DNA from: Adiantum capillus-veneris
Lineage: Eukaryota > Streptophyta > Polypodiopsida > Polypodiales > Pteridaceae
Direction: 5' to 3'
Assembly: GCA_014529385.2 (NCBI GenBank)
Contig: CM043946.1
Location: forward strand, 15,579,077 to 15,643,076
Length of the DNA: 64,000 bases
Below are positions 20,766 through 31,838 of the stretch, in pieces (within the stretch, counting starts at the first letter, position 1; each line of letters opens with the position of its first letter). A program made the position numbers and the translations under genes. The notes under the pieces were generated by a model. The model saw only the letters and a list, made by a program, of their open reading frames with translations, had not been told where the DNA came from and did no database searches.

Positions 20766-21310
20766 AGAGTGTAGCTCTATTATAGTAATGAGAGTCATAG
20801 ATTTGCCACAAACCTCTGTCTGCAAACCTGTGAGCAAAGTATCAAAGGGTACTGGGAAGTGTTGCGTCAAAATGATGGTGTAATTGCTAGGGGGAGGTGC
20901 ATGCTTGAGCATGATGCTTTCTCTGTCCACTTCTAATGGAGGCAATCGCCACTTTGTTGAGGGAGTTTGACAACCTACTGATGTTTGCGGCATTGGCAGT
21001 ATGATCCGAGGTTCTACGTCTGCGATAGCTAAAGCTGCAACTTTCACGACAGTGCTCAATACTATATTCAATCACTTTTATTGGGTAATGAGGCAGGGCT
21101 ATGTTCTCTTTGTCTTGAGCAGTACCGTTGTAAGGCACCTGGATGGTGATGGTATATTTGGGTGGGTAGCTTTTCTACCATCGACATCGGATGATGCAGA
21201 CCATCGCGGAGTACACGCCGCTAGACATATTGACATTGCAGGCATTGAGCATGCACATTCAGATGCGGCTATTGAGCATGCACCGTCCCACTGTGCATGT
21301 ATTATGATCA

Positions 21311-21354
<44 letters not shown>

Positions 21355-22850
21355 CTGTAGAATGTTGTAGCCAGTTGCCAATTCAATATTATAGCTAGTT
21401 CAGAGATGATCTCGCCATGGTGAGGATGGCTGCTGCGTCCATGCACCCTGCACTTGCTCCTCTTTCCATGGCCCCTGCACTTACTTACTCCTCTCTCGTC
21501 TTGCCCAGTACATGGTGAGGCCACGGCCAAGGTGGCTTCTCCATCATTCGGATGGCCTTTGATTATGGAGCCCAACAGTGAGCCGCAGCAACATTAACGG
21601 GTCAGCGTGCAACAACAAAATATAAACGGGCAATGTCGTTATTAACGGGTCTTCAACCTATGTAAGATCCAGAAATTGGGAACTTGCAGAAGCATGAATA
21701 TGCAGTAGAAGTACTCGAGATGGCCCGGCCTGTACTTGAGGTTTGGGGGAAGCCATGCAATGTAGCGAACAATGAACGACACCAAGAAGTTGCTCAGGTA
21801 GCTGATCCCTACCGAGATGCAGCTGCTCCGGAAGTGTGTCATTGCTCTCTGGTTCCTGCTCGTACTAAGTGCCCTACCTGTAGCAAAGCTTGGAGAATTT
21901 CGTGTGACTCAGTGTGAGTCGGCGCGTTACACAACCGATTGGAGAAAGTAACGCAAGCTTGATTTGTCAAGTAATGAGGTACCTGGCTGTAGGTAGTGGG
22001 TACTAAAACGTGCCACACCACATGAAGTGACCACTATATTAGGGAGAGCCTCAATGCCTGGGGTTGAATTCCATTCCACTTGGCACCTTGAAATTCTCTT
22101 TGCCTTGAAGATACTATATAGATAATAATAATTGCTTAGGTAGAGATATAGGTAGTGATATAGGATTGGTGCCTATCAAATCTTGCACACATTTTCTTTA
22201 AGGCCTTTTAAGGCTATTTTTAAATTCTTCAATGTTTTATAAGAAAAACAAGGTGAAGAGACACGAAGGCCTGCTAAGTTAAGGAAATAAGGAGATTTAA
22301 GGAAAGTAAATTTCAATAAGTGCTTATAATCACATTAAATTTTTATTGTGTTTTAATATAAAATTATATTATTCATTATATATATATAATGAGAAATGGT
22401 TTATATATTAGAAAAAGGTCTTCTTAAATAATGAGGTGAAAGATGCATATTGCACATTAACATTTGAAAACAAAATAAAAATAAATTAAAAATAAAAATA
22501 AAAATATACATTATATTATTCATTATACATACACAAGCTAAAGCCAGAAGAGTCGACGGCAAAATCCTCATACTCTTTCTTCCACCTCTCTCTTCATTCA
22601 CAAGGGATGGAGGTAGCTCTATAAAATTTATTATGTATGATTTTGATGTCCAATGAGTTGTAGTGTAGTGGTAGTGTTGTTGAGTACATAGCTGTTGAAT
22701 TCAATTCAATCACACCGATTCACGTTTTGTGCTGAAAAGTGGACAGTAGAATTGCTCTTATGAGGGAGGGAAGGCTTGCTTATTTTTTGTGGGTCCAAAG
22801 AAGTATAATTTCCTTTTGTGCCAATGAACAACCTCCATGGTGAAGGCACA
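20766..22850. other. No gene seen; AT-rich toward the right
   Basis: Holds (TC)n at 21315-21350 and an AT-rich, A-run-rich stretch at 22130-22540 with (TA)n. Open frames at 21001-21575 run through the TC repeat and carry no motif. Confidence 0.5.
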
Positions 22851-22856
22851 TTCCTT

Positions 22857-24360
22857 TTTGAATGTCTTTCATTGGCTCTGGTGAACCCAACCATAATCTC
22901 AAATGGTTAGAGAGGATAACAAGAATAATATATAGACTTGAGTTCATCTTCAAACTCCTTAAATCCCTGAGATGTCCAATGACTGAATAAGGAGTTGAAC
23001 TCATTTAAGTGACCAGAAACTGTGCTACCTTCTTTCATGTTGAGCTTCATAAGTTTTTTCATGAGAAAAACTTTGTTGGATGCACTTTTGCTCTCCCATG
23101 CTGAACATAAGCTATCCCAAAGTTCCTTGGTTGTTGTTTTGCTTATGATAGTGAAGAACATTGACTCGGCTAGATGTAGACGTATCGTAGTCATTGCTCT
23201 TGTATCCAAAAGCTCCCACTGAGCTTGCGTATAGTCATCGTCTTCTGCACGCTCTTTCAACGATTCTGATAGGCCTTTGTTTGTCAAAACATCTTTCATT
23301 CTCTCTTTCCACATGGTGAAGTTGCTACCATCGAACTTGCAAATGAAATACTCCTCATTTTTTGAAGAAGAGGCCATCATTGACAAGAGGATTTAAGAGG
23401 TGTCAAACTATGGCAAGAAGCTGCAGAAATTTAGGCAGAGTAACCTTTGTATCGAGAGTAAAATCGCAACCGAAATAGGCTTAAAAGTGTCAACAATGAA
23501 AGTCACGACTCACGAGAAGGAAATTCGGCACAGTCTCCTTTGTATGAGGAGTCAAAACTAAACTCAAAATACACATAAATATGCCAACTGCACTAACTGG
23601 GCATCTAGTGCACAAAAACCATTGTTGTGTGACCGCCGACTTGGAGTCAAAAGCACAAAAATCGTCCAGATACATATCCTATGGCGAGGATACCGAAGAT
23701 GAGAAACTCCAGCTACCTGTATCACCGAAGGTGTCTCAACATTTGAGCACACCCTAGCTCAAAGAAAATATCACGCTATTGACCCTCCCAAAGGCTGATG
23801 CAGATACAAAAATGGACTAGCCACAGTCTTAGAAAAGGCTCTTCCGGTCCGAGTCTCAAAAACAGCCGGAAAAAACTGCCAAAATAGCCAAAAATGGCTC
23901 CACATGTTTTACAGTGGGCAGTATCCACAACTCAACGTACATGAGTAAATTGCGCTCAAATAGGCGCCAAGAACTACTGTATACAATAAAAGTGATCCCT
24001 GCAGGGATATCTGCTCTCAAAAGAGCTCAGTACATTACGTGTGCTCACAGCAAAATGCATCTGTCAACGCATCTGTCCGCAGAGATTCTGCTATCGAAAT
24101 GAATGTCAAATCGCCCGTGAAAGCGTTGTGTCTAGTAATTTGGAGATTTTGTGTGTGAATAGGCCAAAAAATCCTCTATAACCTGTAACCTGCGTGTCGG
24201 TGTCGCTATGTGCCGATTTTTGTTGTCGGACAGAAATATGCTAGTCGGATAGCTGCCAAAGTTGTCGTAGCCGAAAATCGTACTGTACAGCATGTTATTC
24301 TTGTTATTCTCTCATTTTTGAATGTCTTTCATTGGCTCTGGTGAACCCAACCATAATCTC
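22857..24360 (-). mobile_element. Ty1 (Copia) leader-gag fragment inside a 46-bp direct repeat
   Basis: Minus-strand Gag (23386 to about 22936) and its long leader (23387 to about 24285) match a Tnt1-like Copia family; the leader also occurs on the plus strand at 36656-37480. The piece is flanked by a near-perfect 46-bp direct repeat (TTTTTGAATGTCTTTCATTG and onward) at 22857-22902 and 24315-24360. Just inside lies an imperfect inverted repeat (AGAGGATAACAAGAATAAT at 22911-22929 against its inverse near 24288-24306). There is no LTR, primer site or pol. A fossil fragment. Confidence 0.75.
22936..23386 (-). CDS. Copia Gag fragment (fossil)
   Basis: The N-terminus is MSMMASSSKNEEYFICKFDG, followed by SNFTMWKERMKDVLTNKGLS, AMTTIRLHLAESMFFTIISK, ELWDSLCSAWESKSASNKVF and KEGSTVSGHLNEFNSLFSHW. 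This is the standard order of the Tnt1-type Gag core. The frame is open throughout but covers only the first half of a normal Gag. Confidence 0.8.
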
Positions 24361-24750
24361 TCTACCCAACTAAAAAAATGAATATATTAATGTTATCATT
24401 AAAAAAGATAGATATAATAAGCATAGAGAATAATAAAATCAATTTAATAATTCAAAAATTGAATCTTGGTGAAGCCTTTAAATTAAAAGGACTCTTTACA
24501 AGTAAGAGTATAAATAAAAAACTTTGAATCAATACTTCACATCGTATATGGATCAAACTCCTATGAAGACTGTTTAATCCTTTGTTCTTTATTCTTTTTT
24601 AGCATGCCAAAAAAATGAAATGAGCTTTTGGAAATAGCATTTGAAAACAAATGCTTTCTTTCTCTTCAATTTTTTAAAGGGATACATGTCTAGCAAACAA
24701 ATTTGAAAGACCTTCACCCATATGGATACTAAGGCCTTTAGCATGCCAAT
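24361..24750. other. AT-rich, no gene seen
   Basis: Strongly AT-rich sequence without a credible ORF. Confidence 0.5.
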
Positions 24751-25030
24751 TAGGAATACCTTTTAATTTATTGAAATACCTTTTACAATTTTTGTCTTTT
24801 CCATTGATGCAATTTGGAAGCTCATGGTGCATCAATGGAAAATACAAAAATTGTAAAAGGTATTTCAATAAATTAAAAGGTATCCCTTTTAGTAAATTTA
24901 ATATTCAAATTGCTTATAAATAACAAATTTGAGTTAAACATGATTCTATCTCATAATTTTGTTGTTTAATAATAAGCAGTTTGAATATTAAATTTATTAA
25001 AAGGTATTCCTTATTAGGAATACCTTTTAA
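24751..25030. mobile_element. Multi-hairpin fold-back unit
   Basis: Arms 24751-24811 and 24828-24889 pair almost perfectly around a 16-bp loop. A second pair (about 24885-24930 and 24950-25003) follows around TTGAGTTAAACATGATTC. A short palindrome (AAAAGGTATTCCTTATTAGG and its completion, 24999-25029) closes the unit. The block TAGGAATACCTTTTAATTT occurs directly at 24751 and again at about 25014. It is non-coding and AT-rich. It resembles a fold-back or MITE-type element, and transcripts would form long hairpins. Confidence 0.65.
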
Positions 25031-25138
25031 TTTTTAAATGAACATAAAAAACGATGTGCTAGTCTGTAGCACGTAGCAACGGGCAACTACGAAGCTCGTA
25101 AACTTGCAAGAGTATTAGCTCTAAAGGAAGGATTCAAC

Positions 25139-25141
<3 letters not shown>

Positions 25142-25177
<36 letters not shown>
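25142..25177. repeat. Microsatellite (GA)17
   Basis: Uninterrupted GA run. Confidence 0.95.
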
Positions 25178-25179
<2 letters not shown>

Positions 25180-25473
25180 ACTTTGAAGAGAAGAAAACAC
25201 TAAAGGGAAAATAAATGAGGAGAAACACCTCTTTATATGGACAGAAAAGGTCTTTTGACTTTCCACCTTTATATGTCTTTTGACTTTCCACTTTCCCCTA
25301 TCTTTTCATTTCCTAAACTCACCCTTCACTTATGCACTTACAATGTCTAAAATAATTTTATTTTTTCTGAGATTGGGGAGACCTAGTAGCACTACTTTGT
25401 AATAAAAATAGCACTTGCATAAAAAAAGCTTTGCCGATAGCAGCAACGCGAGGAGTGTAGAGACGACAGCAAG

Positions 25474-25478
<5 letters not shown>

Positions 25479-25547
<69 letters not shown>
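25479..25547. repeat. Compound microsatellite (TC)19(TG)15
   Basis: TC run to 25516, then TTTG, then a TG run. Confidence 0.95.
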
Positions 25548-25552
<5 letters not shown>

Positions 25553-25649
25553 TTGCGTCTAAACCTAAACTTTACACTACCCTTCCTATCTCTCCCTAGG
25601 CGAGGGCAGCCCTGTGGGGGGGCGTTAACCCTCAGCCCCGCCTTGTCCA

Positions 25650-25836
25650 AGCCAAAGCCCTGCCACTTGGTCCTCGGTAGAGCCTGCGTTTCTGTAGATC
25701 GATAGAGCTTGTGTTTTCTGCTCCCAGTGGTTTTGTTTTCCTGCTCGTGTTGCAAGCCAAAGCCCCGCCACCTAGTCCTCGGCAAAGCCTGCGTTTTTTG
25801 CAGATCGGCAGAGCTTGCCCCGCCACCTAGTCCTCG
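25650..25836. repeat. Short tandem repeat, unit about 104 bp, partial third copy
   Basis: AGCCAAAGCCCTGCCAC...CTCGGTAGAGCCTGCGTTT at 25650 recurs at 25754 with few changes, and a shortened copy (CCCCGCCACCTAGTCCTCG) lies at 25818. It is GC-rich and shows no coding evidence. Confidence 0.75.
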
Positions 25837-25986
25837 TCTGCACACCCCTGTGGCCGTCGTGCTCTACACATCCCCTGCTCGTCGCCAGTGGCTTTGCAAA
25901 AAAACCTCTTTTGGAACACGTTTACCTCAAAGTCATTTCACCTAAGCGTTTGTTCACATTGTAGCTTGATTCACCTTCAAGCATGA

Positions 25987-26892
25987 ATACCCCAAAGATC
26001 ACCGCAAGGATCCCGACCGAGCTTTGCGACGACTGTCGTAGCGGCTCCTAGCAAGCTCACTCAGATTGGACAGCTTCAAGCAGCCCTTGATCAAGCCATG
26101 GAGGAGAATCGCGACCTCAAAGCTCGCCTTAGCAATCTTGAGGCACGCTTTGACTCCATGGTTCATCTCGCCACTGGCAAAGTAAAAGAAGTCGAAGCAA
26201 AGGTAACTCAAGCCCAATCGGCCACCTTTGCCAAAGTACAGACTTGCGTTATAACAGAGTTCCACGAACAAAGACTCCAAGAAGAAAACGCCCTCAAGGT
26301 TCGCATTGGTGGGCTCCTTTCGCCATGGTGCACCACAGAGGACACTCTCGAAGAAGCGACCAACAAGCTCAATGACATCCTTCAACCAATTAACATCAAA
26401 CCTGAAACGGTTTCTTGGATCAACGACACACATAGGCAAGTGCCGCATGAGCATTACCTTCTCACTTTCAAGGACAAAGAGGATAAGATGCAATTGCTAC
26501 GACAATCTCGACTCCTCAAAGGGACAAAGATTTGGATCAATGAGGAGCTGACAACAAATCAACTAAAGCTAAAAACGAGTGAGCTCAAGAAGATGCACGA
26601 AGTTCGCAAGCAAGGTATATGGGGCAGTATATTAAGGTGGTAAAACCATCATCCAAGAGTTTCGAGCCCCCAAAAAGGCTCTACCCAACCCTCCTTAGTT
26701 CTTGTTTCCTTTTTCCTTTTTCCTTTTTCCTTTTTCCTTTTTTACCATGACAATTGGACCTTCAGTCCATAACTGATATGTATTTGATGGCTCACTTAGA
26801 CGCAACGAGTCGATGTAATGTTTTTTTGATGGTCCCATAGGTCATATCTGACCTCTGTGGACAATAAATCTATCTCTCTCTCTCTCTCTCTA
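25987..26892 (+). mobile_element. LINE-like unit with ORF1 only
   Basis: An ORF1-like frame is followed by a 3' region with five CCTTTTT units (26709-26744), an AATAAA signal (near 26864) and a terminal (TC)n (26869-26892). No endonuclease or reverse transcriptase frame follows the ORF, so if this is a LINE it is an ORF1-only derivative. The alternative is a host gene fragment with a coiled coil. Confidence 0.45.
26098..26643 (+). CDS. ORF1-like coiled-coil protein of a non-LTR element
   Basis: The frame is open from 25987, but the first ATG is at 26098. Residues 1-50 form a coiled coil (MEENRDLKARLSNLEARFDS). Residues about 65-165 resemble the RNA-binding and C-terminal domains of LINE ORF1 proteins: ALKVRIGGLL, DILQPINIKPETVSWINDTH, YLLTFKDKEDKMQLLRQSRL and WINEELTTNQLKLKTSELKK. 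The expected C-terminal tail (GGKTIIQEFRAPKKALP) lies in a different frame at about 26634-26690, so there is a frameshift near residue 173. ORF1 proteins bind element RNA. The assignment rests on domain order and pattern only. Confidence 0.45.
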   Translation: MEENRDLKARLSNLEARFDSMVHLATGKVKEVEAKVTQAQSATFAKVQTCVITEFHEQRLQEENALKVRIGGLLSPWCTTEDTLEEATNKLNDILQPINIKPETVSWINDTHRQVPHEHYLLTFKDKEDKMQLLRQSRLLKGTKIWINEELTTNQLKLKTSELKKMHEVRKQGIWGSILRW

Positions 26893-27585
26893 ACAGAAGG
26901 TAGTGCCACTGTCTGTGTGGTAGTGATGCCCTTGTAAAACTTGTAAGACAACACATATTACAAGTTTTTGAGTTCAAAACATCTTGCTCATTGTTCCTAC
27001 CAAACGACGTTTAATTAGCTCTTCTATCTCTAGAATTTACTTACAACGTGAAAAGAGTTTTTGGGTCATCTTTTTTCTTTCTGCCATAAGCTATTTTTTG
27101 CCATCAACGCGGGGCAAGGAAGTAGGGAGAACTCTATACACATCCATGTATTTACAATTGTACATTGTTGTATGTTGCACTCATAGGGGCCATACCGTGG
27201 GAGCAATGTCCCCATGGGGAAGTGGGTGGCATACATTGAGTGTGGCTCGTGAGTTTCAAACCCTCTACCTTGGGGTTACATCATGAAGGCTCAACCAACT
27301 TCGCGAGATGCATTTTGGGTGACTCATAAGCTGTTAAGCATGAACCTCCTCTTTGGACTATAGCCCAAAAAGGCTCCACTTTATGAATAGCAAAGTTTGC
27401 TATAAGCATGTTACAAAAGTATATTTAAGACAACCCATGTTTGTTTCATTACCATTAAAGTCGTTTTCTATTGAGCAAAATGGTAGGTATGCAGGCAATA
27501 TCCCACTTATCCCTTATGCTTTTTTGGATTCTAAACTTATCTCATAAAATTTTAATAATGGTAGTTAAGGAAATCCTCATGGACC
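26893..27585. other. No gene seen
   Basis: Only short unrelated frames are present. No repeat structure was noticed. Confidence 0.5.
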
Positions 27586-28189
27586 GTAAGGGTATTAGGC
27601 CAAGTGGCTGCCTAAATCCAATGGCCGGCCACCCATCTATTATTGGTTATAATGAGGAATAAGGAGTGAGAGGGACTCTCCCTCTCATAGCTCCACCAAA
27701 CAAAGTGTCTGATCCACATCCCCTTCCCTTCTCTCCTTCCCTTCCCTTGCACACACGGATCATCGGATCCATCAAGTGGTATCAAAGCCTAGGAGCCCCG
27801 TCTACCCGACGCGTGAAGCAACCCCAAGCAAGGAAGCTTTGGGAATCTGCAGGCAATCAGAGGAATCTTGGGAGCAACCAGAGGATTGAGTAAGGAAATC
27901 AAAGCTCACAATGAGCAGCAGAGGAAGTTGAGCAGCTTGTGCTGGAAAATTGAAGGCAAGCAAACTTGAAAGCTATGCAGAATCGTGAGCCAAGCAGGAG
28001 CTCCAATCAACAAAGCATTGCAAGTTTGAAGGAGTGTGCAAGCTTTGCGGCCTTGAGCAGGTTAGCGAGTAGAGTCAAGAATCGATCGAGGTGCAGGCAA
28101 GGTAGTCCCGAAGCATGGAAAATCAACAACAAGGGACTTTGAGTAGGAAGAACAAGCGGGAGCAGTGTTGGGCATCGCAGGGCCCACAC
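27586..28189 (+). mobile_element. Copia LTR, primer site and leader (5' end fragment)
   Basis: The LTR at 27586-27774 (189 bp) matches the 3' LTR of the minus-strand Copia element at 39495-39685 (TAGGCCAAGTGG, ATCTATTATTGGTTATAATG, AGTGAGAGGGACTCT). It is followed by the primer binding site TGGTATCAAAGCC at 27777 and about 390 bp of leader. No coding region of this family follows, because the next Copia element's LTR abuts at 28190. A fossil fragment. Confidence 0.75.
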
Positions 28190-28382
28190 CGCACAGGGAC
28201 CGTTGGGGCATTTTTTCCCTCTTTAGGAGGTTTTTTCCCTTGTGCATTGTATATACACCCATCACTCTAGGGCTATCTATCTTTCCATTGCACACTAAAG
28301 TAATACACTCTCTATTGTGTGCCTTGAGCTTCCTTTGTCTTCTCCAAGCTGTATGTGTTTTCCTGCAACCCTAATTCCAACA
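28190..28382 (+). repeat. 5' LTR (partial) of the Copia element
   Basis: It matches 35868-36042 (GGGGCATTTTTTCCCTC, GCATTGTATATACGCCCATC-like, CACTCTCTATTGTGTGCC) and ends CCTAATTCCAACA before the primer site. Confidence 0.85.
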
Positions 28383-28742
28383 ATTGGTATTAGAGCAGGT
28401 TGCGTACTCTCGGGCTTAGTCGCTAGTAGCTCCAGCATACGTCTACTCACTTTCTCCAATTTCAGTGAGCTTTGGCAAGCGTTCGCAGGTCGACAAAAAT
28501 TTTCGGGTAAGCTCGTAGAGCTTAGTTTGCTCAGATTCTGATTTGGGCTCATTTCGGCCTCTGTTTCGACTACAGGCAGTACTGCACATGCTATTTTGTC
28601 ATTTTGTGCAAAATTTTTCAGTGTCGTTTTCTACATAACAGTTCCCTTACAGTCTTCTATGGTTTGTGCTATATAGCACGTGTTGTTCTCGCTTTGATTC
28701 TCCTCTTTTCGGGCAGTTTTCACATTAGGTGCAACATTTACC

Positions 28743-29057
28743 ATGGCTGACAACAACACAAATGTGTTCAAGATGTTTTCTGTTGAGGACAAATTGGATG
28801 GGAACAATTACCCTATGTGGGCTTACATGATGCAACATGTTCTTGTGTCAAAGGGCATCTTGAATATTGTGCAGGGCATTGATGTACGTCCTAGTTCTGA
28901 GGATGTAGGCAATGCTGAGGATGTTGCAGGTCTTGCTGCAAGGATTGATGATGTTAGAGTTGTTTTCCCTACGGCAGAACAAGCTCGTTGGGATGTAAAG
29001 CATGCGCAGGCTCATGCGTTGATTGTAAAGCGCACTATTACTCCTCACATTCCTTGA
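28743..29057 (+). CDS. Copia Gag, N-terminal part (fossil)
   Basis: MADNNTNVFKMFSVEDKLDG leads into NNYPMWAYMMQHVLVSKGIL and a later QARWDVKHAQAHALIVKRTI, the standard start of a Copia Gag. The rest of the domain resumes after the insert at about 31839 (NFHYMKSAKQAWDLLAGLYA). Confidence 0.8.
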   Translation: MADNNTNVFKMFSVEDKLDGNNYPMWAYMMQHVLVSKGILNIVQGIDVRPSSEDVGNAEDVAGLAARIDDVRVVFPTAEQARWDVKHAQAHALIVKRTITPHIP

Positions 29058-31838
29058 GTGAAATGTCATTAAATATCTAATATCTAACCAACCCAAATTA
29101 TTTTCTCATATTAAACTGATCATTTAATATGGGATAATAAACGAGAACAAGGGTTAGAATATAGACACGTGCTTACGGATCTATCTTAACACGGGGCCAA
29201 TGGTAAAGGTGCCCAAATGAGAGATGGTCTGTCAAAGAGCAAGGTTAACTAATGAAGCTTAAAAGACCTTAGGGTTAGCTTCATTAAAGACCTCCAATGG
29301 TTAAAAGTCCTTTAACCTTAAGCAAACTAGGGTTGAGCTTGAGGTGGAAACCCGCCGACCTAAACTTAAGTAAGCTAGGGTTGTGCTTGAGGTGGGAACC
29401 TGACCTAAACTTAAGCAAGCTAGGGCTGTGCTTGAGGTGGGAACTCCACCTAAGGTGCTTGTCATGCTTGATGACTAAGGTACTTGAGGTACTTGTCACA
29501 TTTAATGAGGAAGTTGCTTGAGAAGCTTCCTATGCATGGGGGGTAAGATGCTAGAGTCAAAAAGAGAACCTACACACTCAATGAAGAAGTTGTTTGAGAA
29601 ACTTCCTATGCATAAAAATCTCAAAGTTAGGGGAATTCTAAAAGATCACATGGGACACAGTCAGACTCTCACTAAGCTTAACCACATGGTATGCTTGAAT
29701 GCTATTGGTTGGGCTAAAGAGTCCAATGAGCTTCTACTTCCATCTAACAAATATCTAGATATTTTCAAGCTATCTCTCTCTAAGGGGTAAGGAGGACACT
29801 TGTCAAAAGACTACCCATGTGCTTGATTGCATGCTGCATGTGATTGGCTAGGGAGAGAGGGGTCCAATGAGCTTGCATCATGTAGAAATTTTGCCCAAAG
29901 CAAGGAAGGGGGGTGCTAGGGGGATATACTCCACACACACACACTCATTTGCATAGGCATTCTCACTTGGTGAAAGTTGAGAAACACGACCTCCTTCTTC
30001 AAGCTTGTGAGAGTGAAAGCCTACACCAACACTCTTGGCTATGGAATGCAAATCAACCAAGAGTCATGCTTCAATGCTTAAGCTTGCCATCTTCTCCATC
30101 TTCATTACTATGTTATTATGTATGCTAGCAAGAAGAGTAATGATAAGTGAGGAACTATTTCTTTCTCTTATGGAATGTTTCTTCTTCCACTTCCCTATCC
30201 TCATTCCCCGCTAGCTCTCTCCACCTTCGAAGGTGTTTGAGGCCTTGGGATAGTTAATGCTTTCTTCAAGTTTATGTTATGCTTGTGATGCATGAAGCTA
30301 GAATATAGACATGTGCTTATGGATTTATCTCAACACGGGGCCAATGGTAAAGGGGCCCAAATGAGATATGGTCTGTCAAAGAGCAAGGTTAACTACTGAA
30401 GCTTAAAAGACCTTAGGGTTAGCTTCATTAAAGAAATCCAATGGTTAAAAGTCCCTTGACCTTAAGCAAACTAGGGCTGAGCTTGAGGTGGGAACCCCGA
30501 CCTAAACTTAAGCAAGCTAGGGCTGTGCTTGAGGTGGGAACCTTAAGCAAGCTAGGGTTGTGCTTGAGGTGGAACCCGACCTAAACTTAAGCAAGCTAGG
30601 GTTGTGCTTGAGGTGGGAACCCGACCTAAACTTAAGCAAGCTAGGGCTGTGCTTGAGGTGGGAACTCCACCTAAGGTGCTTGTCATGCTTGATGACTAAG
30701 GTACTTGAGGTACTTGTCACATTTAACGAGGAAGTTGCTTGAGAAGCTTCCTATGCATGGGGGGTAAGATGCTTGAGTCAAAAAGAGAACCTACACACTT
30801 AATGAGGAAGTTGCTTGAGAAACTTCCTATGTATAAAAATCTCAAAGTTAGGGGAATTCTAAAAGAGCACATGGGACACATGTCAGACTCGTACTAAGCT
30901 TAACCACATGGTGTGCTTGAATGCTATTGGTTGGGCTAAAGAGGGGTCCAATGAGATTCTACTTCCATCTAACAAATATCTAGATATTTTCAAGCTATCT
31001 CTCTCTAAGGGGAAAGGAGGACACTTGTCAAAAGACTACCCATGTGCTTGACTGCATGCTGCATGTGATTGGCTAGGGGGAGAGGGGTCCAATGAGCTTG
31101 CAACATGTAGAAATTTTGCCCAAAGCAAGGAAGGGGGGTGCTAGGGGGATATACTCCACACACACACTCATTTGAATAGGCATTCTCACTTGGTGAAAGT
31201 TGAGAAACACCACCTCCTTCTCCAAGCTTGTGAGAGTGAAAGCCTACACCAACACTCTTGGCTATGGAATGCAAATCCAACCAATAGTCATGCTTCAATG
31301 CTTAAGCTTGCCATCTTCTCCATCTTCATTACTATGCTATTATGTATGCTAGCAAGAAGATTAATGATAAGTGAGGAACTATTTCTTTCTCCTATGGAAT
31401 GTTTCTTCTTCCTCTTCCCTATCCTCATTCCCCGCTAGCTCTCTCCACCTTCGAAGGTGTTTGAGGCCTTGGGACTGAGGCTTGGGATAGTTAATGCTTT
31501 CTTCAAGTTTATGTTATGCTTGTGATGCATGAAGCTTTCCATCTTCATTGCATCACCTAGGTTACAAGGAACACAAAGATTGTATTGTACCAAGTCTCTC
31601 TTTATGGGAGAAACTATAATACAAATGCCTATTGGAGGGGGAACCGGCTCCATATGAATCCGGTCCTCAACTATTGTCATGTTCTCTAAACTCTCTCTCT
31701 CTTGCAAAATTATTGTTCAAGCCAAGTTAAATAAGTACCATATTTATGTTGCTACCATCAATTAAGTTCAACCCCTATGCTCACAAAGAATCTCTCAAAA
31801 GTGCTTCACCTAATGTCCTAATTTCGCTACTCTCAAAG
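29056..31838 (+). repeat. Insert inside Copia gag, mostly a 1.15-1.23-kb tandem duplication
   Basis: Unit 1 runs from about 29155 to 30299 and unit 2 from about 30300 to 31530, beginning TAGAATATAGACA(C/T)GTGCTTA in both. The units are alike throughout, including GATATACTCCACACACACAC and CCTACACCAACACTCTTGGC. Each contains an internal minisatellite. There is no ORF with a recognisable domain, no transposase and no clear terminal repeat. The class of the inserted DNA is unknown. Confidence 0.75.
29325..30680 (+). repeat. About 45-bp minisatellite, 3 units in the first copy and 5 in the second
   Basis: The unit is CTTAAGCAAGCTAGGG(T/C)TGTGCTTGAGGTGGGAACC-CGACCTAAA. Three units lie at about 29325-29450 and five at about 30465-30670, so the array changed size after or during the larger duplication. 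Confidence 0.85.

Noticed and set aside
21099-21575. 158-codon minus-strand ORF
   Set aside because: It runs through the (TC)n tract as an Arg/Glu block and has no recognisable domain on either side.
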